Below, in pieces: positions 41,186 to 50,796 of a stretch of DNA of 64,000 bases. This DNA is from Actinobacillus porcitonsillarum (GTDB taxonomy: Bacteria > Pseudomonadota > Gammaproteobacteria > Enterobacterales > Pasteurellaceae): positions 558,001 to 622,000 of the forward strand of contig NZ_CP029206.1 of NCBI RefSeq assembly GCF_003101015.1, given 5' to 3'. The position numbers were made by a program, and so were the translations under genes. Position 1 is the stretch's first letter, and each line of letters starts with the position of its first letter. The notes below the pieces were generated by a model, which saw only the letters and a program-made list of their open reading frames with translations, did no database searches and had not been told where the DNA came from.

Positions 41186-43078
41186 TTACAACTCGCCTCT
41201 TTTCAACATGCCTTGCTTTTTCAAATTCACCAACAAAATTGAAATCGCCGCTGGGGTAATGCCTGAAATACGGCTGGCTTGCCCGATAGACACCGGGCGG
41301 TGTTGCATCAGCTTCGCACGCACTTCGTTAGACAAGCTTTCCACTTTGTCGTAATCAAATTCAGCCGGAATTTGAGTGTTTTCGTGGCGTTTATGGCGTT
41401 CGATCTCTTGTTGTTGATGTTCGATATAGCCTTGATATTTAATCGAAATTTCTACTTGCTCAGCGGCTTCTTTGTCTTCAATCGCCGGCGCAAAAGGTGC
41501 AATTTGAGTTAAGGCTTCGTAAGTCACTTCAGGACGGCGAATTAAATCTTCACCGCTCGCTTCACGGGCGAGTGGGCTGTTTAATAATGCATTCACTTCT
41601 GCAAGGTTTGCCATTTGTAAGTGTGCCCAAGTCTGTTTTAAGCGAGCTTTCTCTTTTTCGATGTTTTCCATCTTCTCGTTAAAACGTGTCCAACGTGCTT
41701 CATCAATCAAGCCAAATTGATGAGCAATCGGCGTTAAACGGGCATCAGCATTGTCTTCACGCAACAGCAAGCGATATTCCGCACGGGAAGTAAATACACG
41801 GTACGGTTCTTTAGTACCTAAAGTGCAGAGATCATCTACCAATACGCCTGTGTAAGCTAAATCACGGGTTGGGAACCACGCTTCTTTTCCCTGTACCTGT
41901 AAACCGGCGTTAATCCCTGCCAATAAACCTTGTGCAGCTGCTTCTTCATAGCCCGTTGTGCCGTTAATTTGTCCAGCAAAGAATAAGCCTTCAATCGCTT
42001 TGGTTTCAAGGGTCGGTTTCAGATCACGCGGGTCGAAATAATCGTACTCAATCGCATAGCCCGGTTTGATAATACGGGTGTTTTCCAAGCCTTTCATTGA
42101 GTTTACAATCCCCATTTGTACATCAAACGGCAGACTGGTTGAAATACCGTTCGGGTAAACTTCAATGGTGGTTAAGCCTTCCGGTTCAAGGTAGATCTGA
42201 TGGCTATTGCGATCGCTAAAACGCATTACTTTATCTTCGATCGATGGGCAGTAGCGTGGACCGATCCCTTCAATAATACCCGTGTACATCGGACTACGAT
42301 CTAAACTATTGCGGATCAAATCGTGAGTTTGTTCGTTCGTATGTGTGATGTAACACGGAATTTGACGAGGGTGTTGCTCAACGGATCCCATAAATGACAT
42401 TACAGGCAATACGTCATCGCCGTGTTGTTTTGCCAATACATCAAAATTGATCGTACGCGCATCCAAACGTGGTGGAGTGCCTGTTTTTAAACGATCAACA
42501 CGTAAATTCAGATCACGTAAACGATCAGCCAACATCGTGGCTGCTGGATCGCCCGCTCGTCCACCAGCGTAGTTATCTAAACCAATATGGATCTTACCCG
42601 CCAAGAAAGTACCTGCGGTTAAAATTACGGCTTTCGCTTTAAAGATTAAACCCATTTTCGTTACTGCACCGACCGCACGATTGTTTTCAACCAAAATATC
42701 CACGACTTCTTGTTGGAAAATATCTAAATTCGGTTGATTTTCTAATGCTGTACGCACTGCTTGGCGATAAAGCACACGGTCTGCCTGCGCGCGAGTAGCT
42801 CGAACTGCAGGACCTTTAGAACTATTTAACGTACGGAATTGGATCCCGGCTTTGTCTGTGGCAGTAGCCATCAAACCACCCATCGCATCAATTTCTTTAA
42901 CTAAATGCCCTTTACCAATTCCGCCAATGGCAGGGTTACAGGACATTTGTCCTAAGGTATCTACATTATGCGTTAAAAGTAGGGTTTTTAGCCCCATACG
43001 CGCAGGGGCAAGAGCTGCTTCCGTTCCTGCATGTCCACCACCCACGACAATCACATCGTAAGTTTTATTATAAATCAT
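41186..43078 (-). CDS. mnmG: tRNA uridine-5-carboxymethylaminomethyl modification enzyme MnmG (GidA)
   Basis: FAD enzyme that, with MnmE, modifies U34 of several tRNAs. From the ATG at 43078 ([20 protein letters not shown] upstream) the product has 630 residues, the normal size; an upstream in-frame ATG adds 12 unlikely residues. The FAD-binding [10 protein letters not shown] is at 13-22. The signatures [20 protein letters not shown] (in part) and the [14 protein letters not shown] block are present. It is the gene flanking oriC in many gammaproteobacteria, and reads away from the origin-like region at 43115-43460. Confidence 0.97.
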   Translation of the reverse strand: MIYNKTYDVIVVGGGHAGTEAALAPARMGLKTLLLTHNVDTLGQMSCNPAIGGIGKGHLVKEIDAMGGLMATATDKAGIQFRTLNSSKGPAVRATRAQADRVLYRQAVRTALENQPNLDIFQQEVVDILVENNRAVGAVTKMGLIFKAKAVILTAGTFLAGKIHIGLDNYAGGRAGDPAATMLADRLRDLNLRVDRLKTGTPPRLDARTINFDVLAKQHGDDVLPVMSFMGSVEQHPRQIPCYITHTNEQTHDLIRNSLDRSPMYTGIIEGIGPRYCPSIEDKVMRFSDRNSHQIYLEPEGLTTIEVYPNGISTSLPFDVQMGIVNSMKGLENTRIIKPGYAIEYDYFDPRDLKPTLETKAIEGLFFAGQINGTTGYEEAAAQGLLAGINAGLQVQGKEAWFPTRDLAYTGVLVDDLCTLGTKEPYRVFTSRAEYRLLLREDNADARLTPIAHQFGLIDEARWTRFNEKMENIEKEKARLKQTWAHLQMANLAEVNALLNSPLAREASGEDLIRRPEVTYEALTQIAPFAPAIEDKEAAEQVEISIKYQGYIEHQQQEIERHKRHENTQIPAEFDYDKVESLSNEVRAKLMQHRPVSIGQASRISGITPAAISILLVNLKKQGMLKRGEL

Positions 43079-43114
43079 ATATAGCCTTTTATATTTTATA
43101 AGAAATTTGTTCAA

Positions 43115-43460
43115 ATGAAAGATCGACTATTTTACCTTAAAATCAGAAGATCGGGAAAAGAGATTTTTAGAATAAACCGATCCTTTTAGAGGATCGAAAG
43201 ATCACTAATATTAAAATAGATCTTTTATATAGAGATCTTTATTATTATGATTATTAGCGGTCAGTCATAACAAGGATAACTACAAATTTTAAAGTAAAAT
43301 CAAAGTGTTAAGGAGATCTTGTTATTGAAAAGATCTTGAGTAATGTAAAAGATATTCCTGTGGATAAAAAGTAAAGTTATCCACAGGGTGGAAAAAGTAA
43401 TAAGGTTATTTTGAATAGATCTCAAGTTATTCTTGCGATTTTAGCAAAGTTATCCACAAT
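43115..43460. other. oriC: probable chromosomal replication origin oriC
   Basis: The gap from the mnmG start to ychJ (about 470 bases) has no gene. It contains three perfect DnaA boxes: TGTGGATAA (complement) at 43359-43367, TTATCCACA at 43377-43385 and again at 43450-43458, plus a weaker box near 43272. There are about eleven GATC sites between 43121 and 43421. A very A+T-rich block with GATC-led repeats (43219-43256) lies on the mnmG side, as in Escherichia coli. Genes on both sides mostly read away from it. I infer the bidirectional origin with its unwinding element; no skew calculation was done. Confidence 0.85.
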
Positions 43461-43550
43461 GGGTTTGTCACGCTTTTTATGTGAGAGATTTCTTTTTTAA
43501 GGAAATAAGCGGTAAAATTTCTCTACTCTTTTACCTATTTGGAATAGAAA

Positions 43551-44024
43551 ATGTTTGAAGAAAATAAAGCGTGTCCTTGTCAATCAGAGAAAGGTTATGC
43601 GGAATGTTGCCAACCCTTCCACTTAAATCAAGATTTTGCACAAATGGCGGAACAATTGATGCGTTCTCGATATAGTGCATATACGTTGGTCAATATTCCC
43701 TATATTGTGGCAACAACAGTGCCAAGCCAACAGGGATTATTAGATCAAGCAGCCATGAAAAAGTGGGGAGAAACGACGGTTTGGAAAGGGTTAGAGATTG
43801 TGCAGCATTTGCCAGCAATTTCCAAAATACATAGCATCGTGGAGTTTAAGGCCTTTTTTGAAACTGAAAACGGAATGGAAGCGCACCATGAGCGTTCATT
43901 ATTTGTGAAAATCAATGAACGTTGGTTTTTTGTTGATCCGACTGTTCCACTTCCTTCGCAAAAACAGCCTTGTGTTTGTGGCTCAGGGAAAAAATTTAAA
44001 CACTGCTGTGGCGCATTTTTATAG
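43551..44024 (+). CDS. ychJ: YchJ-family zinc-binding SEC-C motif protein
   Basis: A 157-residue UPF0225/YchJ protein. It has a cysteine cluster at each end: [18 protein letters not shown] at 8-25 and the SEC-C motif [13 protein letters not shown] at about 142-154, both suited to zinc. The middle ([20 protein letters not shown]) is the YchJ core domain. Its biochemical role is unknown. It is the first gene right of the origin, reading rightward, followed by the terminator at 44029-44048. Confidence 0.9.
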   Translation: MFEENKACPCQSEKGYAECCQPFHLNQDFAQMAEQLMRSRYSAYTLVNIPYIVATTVPSQQGLLDQAAMKKWGETTVWKGLEIVQHLPAISKIHSIVEFKAFFETENGMEAHHERSLFVKINERWFFVDPTVPLPSQKQPCVCGSGKKFKHCCGAFL

Positions 44025-44028
44025 TAAA

Positions 44029-44048
44029 AAGGTGGGATTTCCCACCTT
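44029..44048. terminator. bidirectional terminator between ychJ and the YgiW/YdeI-type gene
   Basis: AAGGTGGG (44029-44036) and CCCACCTT (44041-44048) form a perfect stem with a 4-base loop, between A-rich and T-rich flanks. It serves the two converging genes. Confidence 0.82.
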
Positions 44049-44053
44049 CTTAA

Positions 44054-44390
44054 TCAGTTAATTTTATCTATTTGATAAACTTCAATATGTGATTTTAGTA
44101 AATATTTATCAATTTTGCCTTGAATACGCACTTTGGTATTTGGTGAAACGTCTAAGCCGTGCCAAATATGTTCTTCGATTTTTAATCTGATCAATTTGTT
44201 TTGCATATCTTTAAAATAGAACTCTTTTTTCTTTGCTTGACTAACGATATAGCCTTCTAACACCACCGTTGAATGATTTGGTAATGCTTCGGCTTGTTCA
44301 ATGGTTTTGAGATTAGAATTAATCGGGATTAAATCCGGCAAAGGCAGAACTGCTAATGGCGCATAATGTAATAACGAATAGCTTTTTCAT
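44054..44390 (-). pseudogene. YgiW/YdeI-type (NirD/OB-fold) stress protein, frameshifted after the signal peptide
   Basis: The mature domain (SNLKTIEQAEALPNHSTVVLEG, read in part, to QIDKIN) belongs to the small periplasmic OB-fold family of YgiW/YdeI. In frame it lacks a signal peptide and has only a TTG to start. In the neighbouring frame an ATG at 44390, with GGAG at the right distance, opens MKKLFVITLCAISSSAFAG, a textbook signal peptide, which ends at a stop after FNPD. Removing one base from the CCC run at 44325-44327 would join the two as FNPINSNLKT. So this is a one-base insertion, or a sequencing error. Confidence 0.78.
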
Positions 44391-44599
44391 ATAAACTCCA
44401 TTTTTTGTTAAGGTAAACTGAGTGTAATTAAAAAATCTTAAGAAATTCTTAATTAAAATCAAGTTTATATAAATTTTTATATTACCATTTTATATTACAA
44501 CATTTTATTAACATATATTCCATTTAGTTATTTGCCAGCAAAGAATTTTACTTTTACATTGGCAACCAATTTCAGCTTTACCTTTTTGAGGAATTCATT

Positions 44600-45382
44600 A
44601 TGTTAAAAAAATTATCCGTTATCGCATTAACAACCTTAGCTTTAGCAACATCAGCAACTTCATTTGCTAAAGAAAGTTTACTGGAGCGCATCAATAATAA
44701 AGGCACAATTACCGTCGGAACAGAAGGAACTTATGCGCCTTTTACTTACCACGATGAGAACGGTAAATTAACCGGCTATGATGTCGAAGTAACTCGAGCT
44801 ATTGCGGATAAATTAGGCGTGAAAGTTGAGTTTAAAGAAACCAACTGGGATTCAATGTTAGCCGGCTTAAAAGCAGATCGTTTTGATTTAGTGGCAAATC
44901 AGGTAGCATTAACTTCACCGGAACGTCAAGCAACTTTTGATAAAACCGAACCTTATAACTGGTCAGGGGCAGTATTAGCGGCGCCAAAAGATGAAACCCG
45001 CATTAAAAAAGTAGAAGATGTAAAAGGCTTAAAAGCAGCACAATCTTTAACTTCAAACTACGGCGAATTAGCGCGTAAATATGAAGCGGTTATTGTGCCG
45101 GTAGATGGCTTAGCACAAAGCGTGAAAGTCATTGAAACCAAACGTGCCGATTTTACCTTCAACGACTCTTTAGCGGTGTTGGATTATCTGAAGAAAAATC
45201 CAAAATCAGATTTAAAAATCTTTTGGGAATCAAGCGATAAAGTGGGCGCCGGTTTAGTTGCAAATAAAGGTAATCAAGAAGCCTTAGATAAAATCAGTGC
45301 AGTGATTGTTGAATTGAAAAAAGATGGTACTTTGAAAAAATTAGGCGAACAGTTCTTTGGACAAGACGTAAGTAACAAATAA
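44600..45382 (+). CDS. amino-acid (cystine-type) ABC transporter substrate-binding protein
   Basis: A 260-residue periplasmic binding protein with a signal peptide (MLKKLSVIALTTLALATSAT..., cleavage near SFA-KE). The family 3 signature GYDVEVTRAIADKLGVKVEF (in part) and the ligand Arg region ANQVALTSPERQATFDKTEPY support uptake of a polar amino acid, probably cystine. Its likely permease and ATPase are about 9.3 kb downstream at 54703-56184, an unusual separation. GAGG precedes the ATG. The gene stands alone, followed by an uptake-signal-like dyad at 45407-45448. The 209 bases upstream are A+T-rich and without a gene. Confidence 0.9.
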   Translation: MLKKLSVIALTTLALATSATSFAKESLLERINNKGTITVGTEGTYAPFTYHDENGKLTGYDVEVTRAIADKLGVKVEFKETNWDSMLAGLKADRFDLVANQVALTSPERQATFDKTEPYNWSGAVLAAPKDETRIKKVEDVKGLKAAQSLTSNYGELARKYEAVIVPVDGLAQSVKVIETKRADFTFNDSLAVLDYLKKNPKSDLKIFWESSDKVGAGLVANKGNQEALDKISAVIVELKKDGTLKKLGEQFFGQDVSNK

Positions 45383-45406
45383 TCATCTCGATCATCGATA
45401 TTTACC

Positions 45407-45448
45407 AAGCGGTTGGATTTGTAAAGTCTTTTGCAAATTTAATCGCTT
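45407..45448. terminator. uptake-signal-like dyad after the binding-protein gene
   Basis: AAGCGGTTGGATTTG faces CAAATTTAATCGCTT with a TTTTGCAAA centre. It lies 24 bases after the stop codon and probably ends the transcript. Confidence 0.55.
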
Positions 45449-45525
45449 TTCTATTTTTGAAATTTACTTTTATAGTTCTGGTGGGTAAACTTAAAACTAG
45501 ATATATTTAAAATATAGTATAAATA

Positions 45526-47601
45526 ATGGAAAAAAAGTCGTTAGTTTTCTCGAGCGGTATTTTAAAAATTGCACACCTTGAAAACTTTTTATGGGATTGC
45601 CAGATAATAAGAAGAAGGATGTGGAAGAAAACACTTCATGCTGAACAAGTTATTGGCTGGGGTCATAGACCATCTACGAAAAAAGCAAGACATTTTGCTC
45701 AAAAATATCAGATTCCTTTTATTGCGTTAGAGGATGGTTTTTTACGGTCTGTAGGATTGGGCGTTGAAGGATATTCTCCTCTATCCATTGTGTATGATGA
45801 TATTGGTATTTATTATGATACAACAGTGCCATCTCGTTTGGAAAAATTAATTTTATCAGTTAATTTAACTAATGAATCTCATCAACAAGTTTCAGACGCA
45901 ATTACTAAGATAAAGGAGTACCAGTTATCAAAATATAATCATGCGCCAGATTTTGAATTAAAGCACTTAAGCGATAAACCAATAGTATTAGTAATAGATC
46001 AAACTTTTGGTGATATGGCCGTTAAGTTTGGTCAGGCAAATGAATGGCATTTCAACCAAATGTTAGAGACTGCGATAAAAGAAAATCCACAAGCTGATAT
46101 TTGGGTTAAAACACATCCTGATGTAATCAGTGGTAAAAAAAAGGGGTATTTAACTTGTTTACCACAATATGCACATCAAGTAAAAATCTTATCTGAAGAT
46201 ATAAGCCCTCTTTCCCTACTTCAATATGTAGATAAAGTGTATTGTGTGACTTCCCATATGGGCTTTGAGGCTCTACTAATAGGGAAAAAAGTGATTACTT
46301 TTGGTATTCCTTGGTATGCTGGGTGGGGGATTACTGACGATAGACATGAATCTATTGTTATGTTACAACAACAAAATCGTCGTTCTGCTAAAACATTTAA
46401 TGAGCTATTCTTTGCTGCTTATTTTTCTTATAGTCGTTATATTAATCCGAATAATGGGCAAATAGGTTCAATCTTTGATGTAATTGAATATCTTAATAGA
46501 GTTAAACAGTGGAATAATCGATTAAGAGGTCAGTTATATTGTGTGGGGATGTCTTTATGGAAACAGGCTGTAATTAAACCATTTTTTAACTTGCCTAGTT
46601 GTAAAGTTCATTTTATTCGATCTCATAATGCGTTATCGAAGAAAAATTTGAATTTGGATGCTCGACTATTAGTCTGGGGAAATGGAAAAACAGAACAAAT
46701 TAGATTTGCTCAACAAAATCAGTTACCTATATTAAGAATGGAAGATGGATTTATTCGTTCTGTTGGACTAGGGTCTAATTTAGTTGCACCTATTTCGCTT
46801 GTTATTGATGATATGGGCATTTATTTTAATTCTCAAATGCCATCTAGATTAGAAAAAATTTTACAAGAGCAAGTTTTTTCTAAAGAAGATATAACAATAG
46901 CACAAATGCTAAGACATTATTTGGTGGATAATAAAATTGGGAAATATAATGTTGGCGACATAGGTTTCCAATTAACTAAATCCTCGTTAAAAACAATTCT
47001 GGTTCCAGGACAAGTGGAAGATGATGCTTCAATAAAAACAGGTTCTCCTTATATAAGAACTAATCTAGATTTATTAAAAAGAGTTAGAGAATTAAACCCT
47101 GAAGCATATATACTTTATAAGCCTCATCCTGATGTGGTAAGTGGTAATAGAAAAGGAAATGTAGCATTTGAGGAAGTAAAAAAATTTGCTGATGATATTA
47201 TTGAAACTGCTAATATATTAGATTGCATTATTCAGGTAGATGAAGTGCATACAATGACATCTTTAGCTGGATTCGAAGCGTTATTAAGGGGAAAAATTGT
47301 ACATTGTTATGGGTTACCTTTTTATTCTGGTTGGGGGTTAACTAACGATCACTTTAGTTTAAGTGATAAAAATAGAAGGAAAAGACAGTTAAGTTTAGAT
47401 GAACTTGTTTCAGGCGTATTAGTCTATTACCCGTTATATATTAATCCAAAAACAAATCAATTGATTGATGCTAAACAAGCTATTAATTCTTTAATGTTAA
47501 AAAGAGAAGAGTTGAGTTCTAATGGTATTAGAAGAAATTGGGTGGCTAAACAGTCAGAGAAGTTAAAACATTTATTTTATTCAATATTAAAAAGCAAGTG
47601 A
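45526..47601 (+). CDS. kpsC: capsule polysaccharide beta-Kdo transferase KpsC (LipA/PhyA-like)
   Basis: A 691-residue cytoplasmic enzyme that, with KpsS, builds the poly-Kdo linker on the lipid anchor of group 2-type capsules. It contains two related transferase halves. The first has ALEDGFLRSVGLGVEGYSPLS and SIVYDDIGIYYD; the second repeats these as RMEDGFIRSVGLGSNLVAP and DDMGIYFNSQMPSRLEKIL. Each half also has KPHPDVVSGN- or KTHPDVISGK-type motifs and a GxPWYAGWG/GLPFYSGWG loop. It lies 4 bases before kpsS. No other capsule gene (export, serotype-specific) is visible in this window. Low GC content compared with flanks. Confidence 0.93.
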   Translation: MEKKSLVFSSGILKIAHLENFLWDCQIIRRRMWKKTLHAEQVIGWGHRPSTKKARHFAQKYQIPFIALEDGFLRSVGLGVEGYSPLSIVYDDIGIYYDTTVPSRLEKLILSVNLTNESHQQVSDAITKIKEYQLSKYNHAPDFELKHLSDKPIVLVIDQTFGDMAVKFGQANEWHFNQMLETAIKENPQADIWVKTHPDVISGKKKGYLTCLPQYAHQVKILSEDISPLSLLQYVDKVYCVTSHMGFEALLIGKKVITFGIPWYAGWGITDDRHESIVMLQQQNRRSAKTFNELFFAAYFSYSRYINPNNGQIGSIFDVIEYLNRVKQWNNRLRGQLYCVGMSLWKQAVIKPFFNLPSCKVHFIRSHNALSKKNLNLDARLLVWGNGKTEQIRFAQQNQLPILRMEDGFIRSVGLGSNLVAPISLVIDDMGIYFNSQMPSRLEKILQEQVFSKEDITIAQMLRHYLVDNKIGKYNVGDIGFQLTKSSLKTILVPGQVEDDASIKTGSPYIRTNLDLLKRVRELNPEAYILYKPHPDVVSGNRKGNVAFEEVKKFADDIIETANILDCIIQVDEVHTMTSLAGFEALLRGKIVHCYGLPFYSGWGLTNDHFSLSDKNRRKRQLSLDELVSGVLVYYPLYINPKTNQLIDAKQAINSLMLKREELSSNGIRRNWVAKQSEKLKHLFYSILKSK

Positions 47602-47605
47602 AACT

Positions 47606-48811
47606 ATGATTAATCATTATCTTGATGACCTATTAAATACTTCTCACCGAATTCTACTTTTGCAAGGACCGATAGGCGGTTTTTTCTTTGAATTTGGCCG
47701 ATGGTTGAAAAACAACCAAAAGGAAGTTTATAAAATTAATTTTAATGGAGGTGATGCTTTTTTTTATCCGAATAGCACATCTAACACATTTAATTATCAA
47801 GATAACTTTATCTATTTAAAACAATATTTAATTGATTTTTGTTTGAAATATCAAATTGACTCAATAATTTGTTTTGGTGATAATCGTCCATGTCATAAGA
47901 TAGCAAAGCATATTTCTAAGGAGCTGAATATCCGTTTTTGGGTATTTGAAGAAGGATATTTCCGCCCTCACTATATTACATTTGAAAAAGATGGTGTTAA
48001 TGCATACTCACCTTTACCAAAGCAGGCTGATTTTTATCTTCGTTTGAGTTCTAGTATTGAGGGGGATATTGTTCCTAAAACTGTAGCCAAAGGTTTTTTT
48101 CCTATTGCTAAAAGGGCTATTCGCTACTATTGGGAAACTCACAAATTTGCTGAGCAATACCCACATTATAGACATCACCGACATTTAAGCTTATTTCACT
48201 ATGGAAAATTATGGTCGGGTTCTCTTTTACGGAGAATATGTTATTGGTTGCATGAACGGAGTTTTTCCCAACGAGTGAACAGTGGCGCGTTTGGAAAATT
48301 TTTTATTGTTCCATTACAAGTATACAATGATAGTCAAATATCTGAGCATACGGATTTCCCAAGCGTTGAAGCTTTTTTAAGAAAAGTGTTGGACTCTTTT
48401 GCTAATGATGCTCCTAATTATTTAAATCTTATCGTGAAACATCATCCAATGGATAGAGGGTTTATTGATTATCAAACGGTAATAAGTGAATACTGTATAA
48501 AATATCCTCATTTAGATGGGCGTATTTTTTATATTCATGATGTACCTTTACCTGTATTGTTACGTAAAGGAATTGGTATGGTTACATTAAACAGCACCAG
48601 TGGGTTATCTGCACTTTTACATAATATGCCAGTAAAAACACTTGGTAGAGCTAATTATGACTTTGAAGGAATGACAGATCAAAAGGATTTAGCCGATTTT
48701 TGGCATAATCCAACCCCTCCTGACCATGCGGTGTTTAATGCATATAGGAAATTTCATCTGAATAAGACTCAAATAAATGGTAGTTTTTATAATGAAGTTC
48801 TTTTACCATAA
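47606..48811 (+). CDS. kpsS: capsule polysaccharide Kdo transferase KpsS (LipB/PhyB-like)
   Basis: A 401-residue partner of KpsC, adding the first Kdo to phosphatidylglycerol in ABC-dependent capsule assembly. Supporting blocks are LLLQGPIGGFFFEFGRWLK near the start, CFGDNRPCHKIAK, FWVFEEGYFRPHYIT, the HHRHLSLFHYGKLW region and VTLNSTSGLSALLH near 325. It starts 4 bases after kpsC and ends before a strong terminator at 48824-48853, so kpsC-kpsS is a two-gene operon. The export genes must be elsewhere. Confidence 0.92.
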   Translation: MINHYLDDLLNTSHRILLLQGPIGGFFFEFGRWLKNNQKEVYKINFNGGDAFFYPNSTSNTFNYQDNFIYLKQYLIDFCLKYQIDSIICFGDNRPCHKIAKHISKELNIRFWVFEEGYFRPHYITFEKDGVNAYSPLPKQADFYLRLSSSIEGDIVPKTVAKGFFPIAKRAIRYYWETHKFAEQYPHYRHHRHLSLFHYGKLWSGSLLRRICYWLHERSFSQRVNSGAFGKFFIVPLQVYNDSQISEHTDFPSVEAFLRKVLDSFANDAPNYLNLIVKHHPMDRGFIDYQTVISEYCIKYPHLDGRIFYIHDVPLPVLLRKGIGMVTLNSTSGLSALLHNMPVKTLGRANYDFEGMTDQKDLADFWHNPTPPDHAVFNAYRKFHLNKTQINGSFYNEVLLP

Positions 48812-48823
48812 AAAAAGATTATT

Positions 48824-48853
48824 ACACCGTAGATATTTCCTTATTTACGGTGT
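48824..48853 (+). terminator. intrinsic terminator after kpsS
   Basis: ACACCGTA (48824-48831) and TACGGTGT (48846-48853) form a perfect 8-bp stem with a 14-base loop, followed by TTTTATTTTTTTC. Confidence 0.87.
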
Positions 48854-48967
48854 TTTTATTTTTTTCAATAATTTAAGACTTTTTATTTTGTCTAAATTCA
48901 CGTATGCTTAGTGAGTTCAATCCGAACACCAAATATAGCAAGTTATGTTTATTTAAGGTTCTACAAT

Positions 48968-50074
48968 ATGAAAAAACTTCTTATTGCTTCTATGCTAACG
49001 TCAGGTATGGCATACGCAGCTCCACTCTCTCAAGTTAATCCAAATACAGATCTTCATACTTATGAATTTACTAACACCTATGATTTAGTTGTACCAAAAG
49101 GTTCTCAGGGTGAAACGAAACTTTGGATTCCTTTGCCTTTTAATAGTGATTATCAAACTGTTAAATCTATTGAGTTTGAAGGTAATTATCGTGATGCATT
49201 TATTACGGAAAATAACCAGTATGGAGCCAAAACACTTTATGCAAATTGGGATGAAAAAGCAGATAAACGCCTATTAAAAGTGAAAATGGTTATTCAGACG
49301 CAGGACCGCGAACCTATGGTTACTGGGGCATTAAAAGATTATAAAATGCCTGACAAAATAGAATATTCTGTGGATGTGTTACCCTATTTGAAACCAACCG
49401 CTCATATTAAAACGGATGGGATTGTAAAAGAGTATGCGGATAAAATTGTCGGAAAAGAAACCAATCCACTTAAAAAAGCAGAATTGATTCATCAATGGAT
49501 CGTAAAAAATATGGAACGTGATAATTCTGTTCTAGGTTGTGGCGATGGCGATGTTGAAAAAATCCTGACAACAGGCGTATTAAAAGGAAAATGTACAGAT
49601 ATTAATTCGGTCTTCGTTGCTTTAGCTCGAGCATCTGATATTCCTGCAAGGGAAGTGTTTGGTATTCGTTTAGGCGCAGCACCAAAATTAGAAAAGTATT
49701 CTAAAACTGCTTTTGGTAGTGCAAAAGAAGGTCTTGCTAATGTAAATGGTGGGCAACATTGTCGTGCTGAATTTTATTTAGCTGGATTTGGTTGGGTTCC
49801 TGTTGATTCGGCGGATGTGGCTAAAATGCGTTTAACAGAGAAAAAATCTGTAGAAGACAGTGATACTCAGACTGTGGCAAATTACTTATTCGGGAACTGG
49901 GAAGCTAATTGGGTTGGTTTTAATTATGCTCGAGATTTTAATCTTTACCCTAAACCAGAATTAGCACCAATCAATAACTTTGGTTATCCTTATGCTGAAG
50001 TTGGAGGCGATCCGCTTAATTCTTTTGATGCAAAAGAGTTTGGTTATGAACTTATCTCTAAAGAAATTAAATAA
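48968..50074 (+). CDS. exported transglutaminase-like protein
   Basis: A 368-residue protein with a signal peptide ([20 protein letters not shown]). The start at 48968 is chosen for that; an upstream in-frame codon adds 19 unlikely residues. The transglutaminase-like triad is C209 in [19 protein letters not shown]264 in [13 protein letters not shown] and D280 in WVPVDSADV. It would act in the periplasm as a protease or crosslinker of unknown target. The last ten codons overlap the MerT-like gene, and a MerP-like gene follows, so a three-gene unit is likely. An unusual partner for a metal-transport pair. Confidence 0.82.
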   Translation: MKKLLIASMLTSGMAYAAPLSQVNPNTDLHTYEFTNTYDLVVPKGSQGETKLWIPLPFNSDYQTVKSIEFEGNYRDAFITENNQYGAKTLYANWDEKADKRLLKVKMVIQTQDREPMVTGALKDYKMPDKIEYSVDVLPYLKPTAHIKTDGIVKEYADKIVGKETNPLKKAELIHQWIVKNMERDNSVLGCGDGDVEKILTTGVLKGKCTDINSVFVALARASDIPAREVFGIRLGAAPKLEKYSKTAFGSAKEGLANVNGGQHCRAEFYLAGFGWVPVDSADVAKMRLTEKKSVEDSDTQTVANYLFGNWEANWVGFNYARDFNLYPKPELAPINNFGYPYAEVGGDPLNSFDAKEFGYELISKEIK

Positions 50075-50408
50075 TCGCTTTATTGCTAGTTGTGTTACTG
50101 CTGTTATTGCAGCAGTAACCTCTACACTATGTTGTATCGCACCTTTAGTTTATTTAATGTTTGGTATTTCTTCTACATGGTTGATGGAATTAAACCGTTT
50201 TGAATATTTACGAATACCTATGTTAATTGTTTCTTTAGGTGCCTTTGGCTATGGTTTTTGGTTATTAAATTTCTCTAATAAAATCATTTGTACCCGATAT
50301 TTTTCTCGTCAAACGTTGATTGTTTTATATTGGGTTGTGTTTTTTATTATGTTATTTTTTCTATCTTATCCTACTTTGCTTCCTTATATATTAGAATGGA
50401 TTTCATAA
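50046..50408 (+). CDS. MerT-like inner-membrane metal transporter
   Basis: A 120-residue membrane protein resembling the mercuric transporter MerT: about three hydrophobic segments, the first containing the vicinal pair C29-C30 in [20 protein letters not shown]. The start at 50046 lies inside the transglutaminase gene (overlap 29 bases); nearby alternatives exist. The MerP-like gene starts two bases after its stop. No MerA reductase or MerR is nearby, so a role with another soft metal, such as copper, is as likely as mercury. Confidence 0.77.
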   Translation: MNLSLKKLNNRFIASCVTAVIAAVTSTLCCIAPLVYLMFGISSTWLMELNRFEYLRIPMLIVSLGAFGYGFWLLNFSNKIICTRYFSRQTLIVLYWVVFFIMLFFLSYPTLLPYILEWIS

Positions 50409-50410
50409 AA

Positions 50411-50716
50411 ATGAAAAAATTATGGTTTATTGCTATTTTTAGTACCTTTATGCCTTTATCTTCACTTTATGCAGTGGAAAATTCTCAAAAACAGGAAAAA
50501 AATGTAGAGCGAGAGGTTACGCTTTTGATAAATGAAATGCATTGTCAGCTCTGTGTCTATTTAGTAAATAAGGAATTACGAGCTATAGATGGTGTTATTT
50601 CAACCAAAGCGGATATGCAAGCTAGAACAGTCAAAATTGTTACTCAAGCTCAAGTGACAAATGAACAATTAATAAAAGCGATTGGTAATTTACAATATAC
50701 AGCAAAAGTCATTTAA
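50411..50716 (+). CDS. MerP-like periplasmic HMA-domain protein
   Basis: A 101-residue protein with a signal peptide (MKKLWFIAIFSTFMPLSSLYA) and one heavy-metal-associated domain. The metal site is C45-x-x-C48 in NEMHCQLCVYL, a changed form of the usual GMTCxxC. The ferredoxin-like fold is supported by VISTKADMQARTVKIV. It would hand metal to the MerT-like protein encoded just upstream. The start at 50411 is preferred because it yields the signal peptide. Confidence 0.82.
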   Translation: MKKLWFIAIFSTFMPLSSLYAVENSQKQEKNVEREVTLLINEMHCQLCVYLVNKELRAIDGVISTKADMQARTVKIVTQAQVTNEQLIKAIGNLQYTAKVI

Positions 50717-50796
50717 AAATAACAGTTCCGATTTGTTTTAATGATTATTTTACGTAGAATTTATTTTCTAACTGATATTTATTTTGAAGAGACAAT

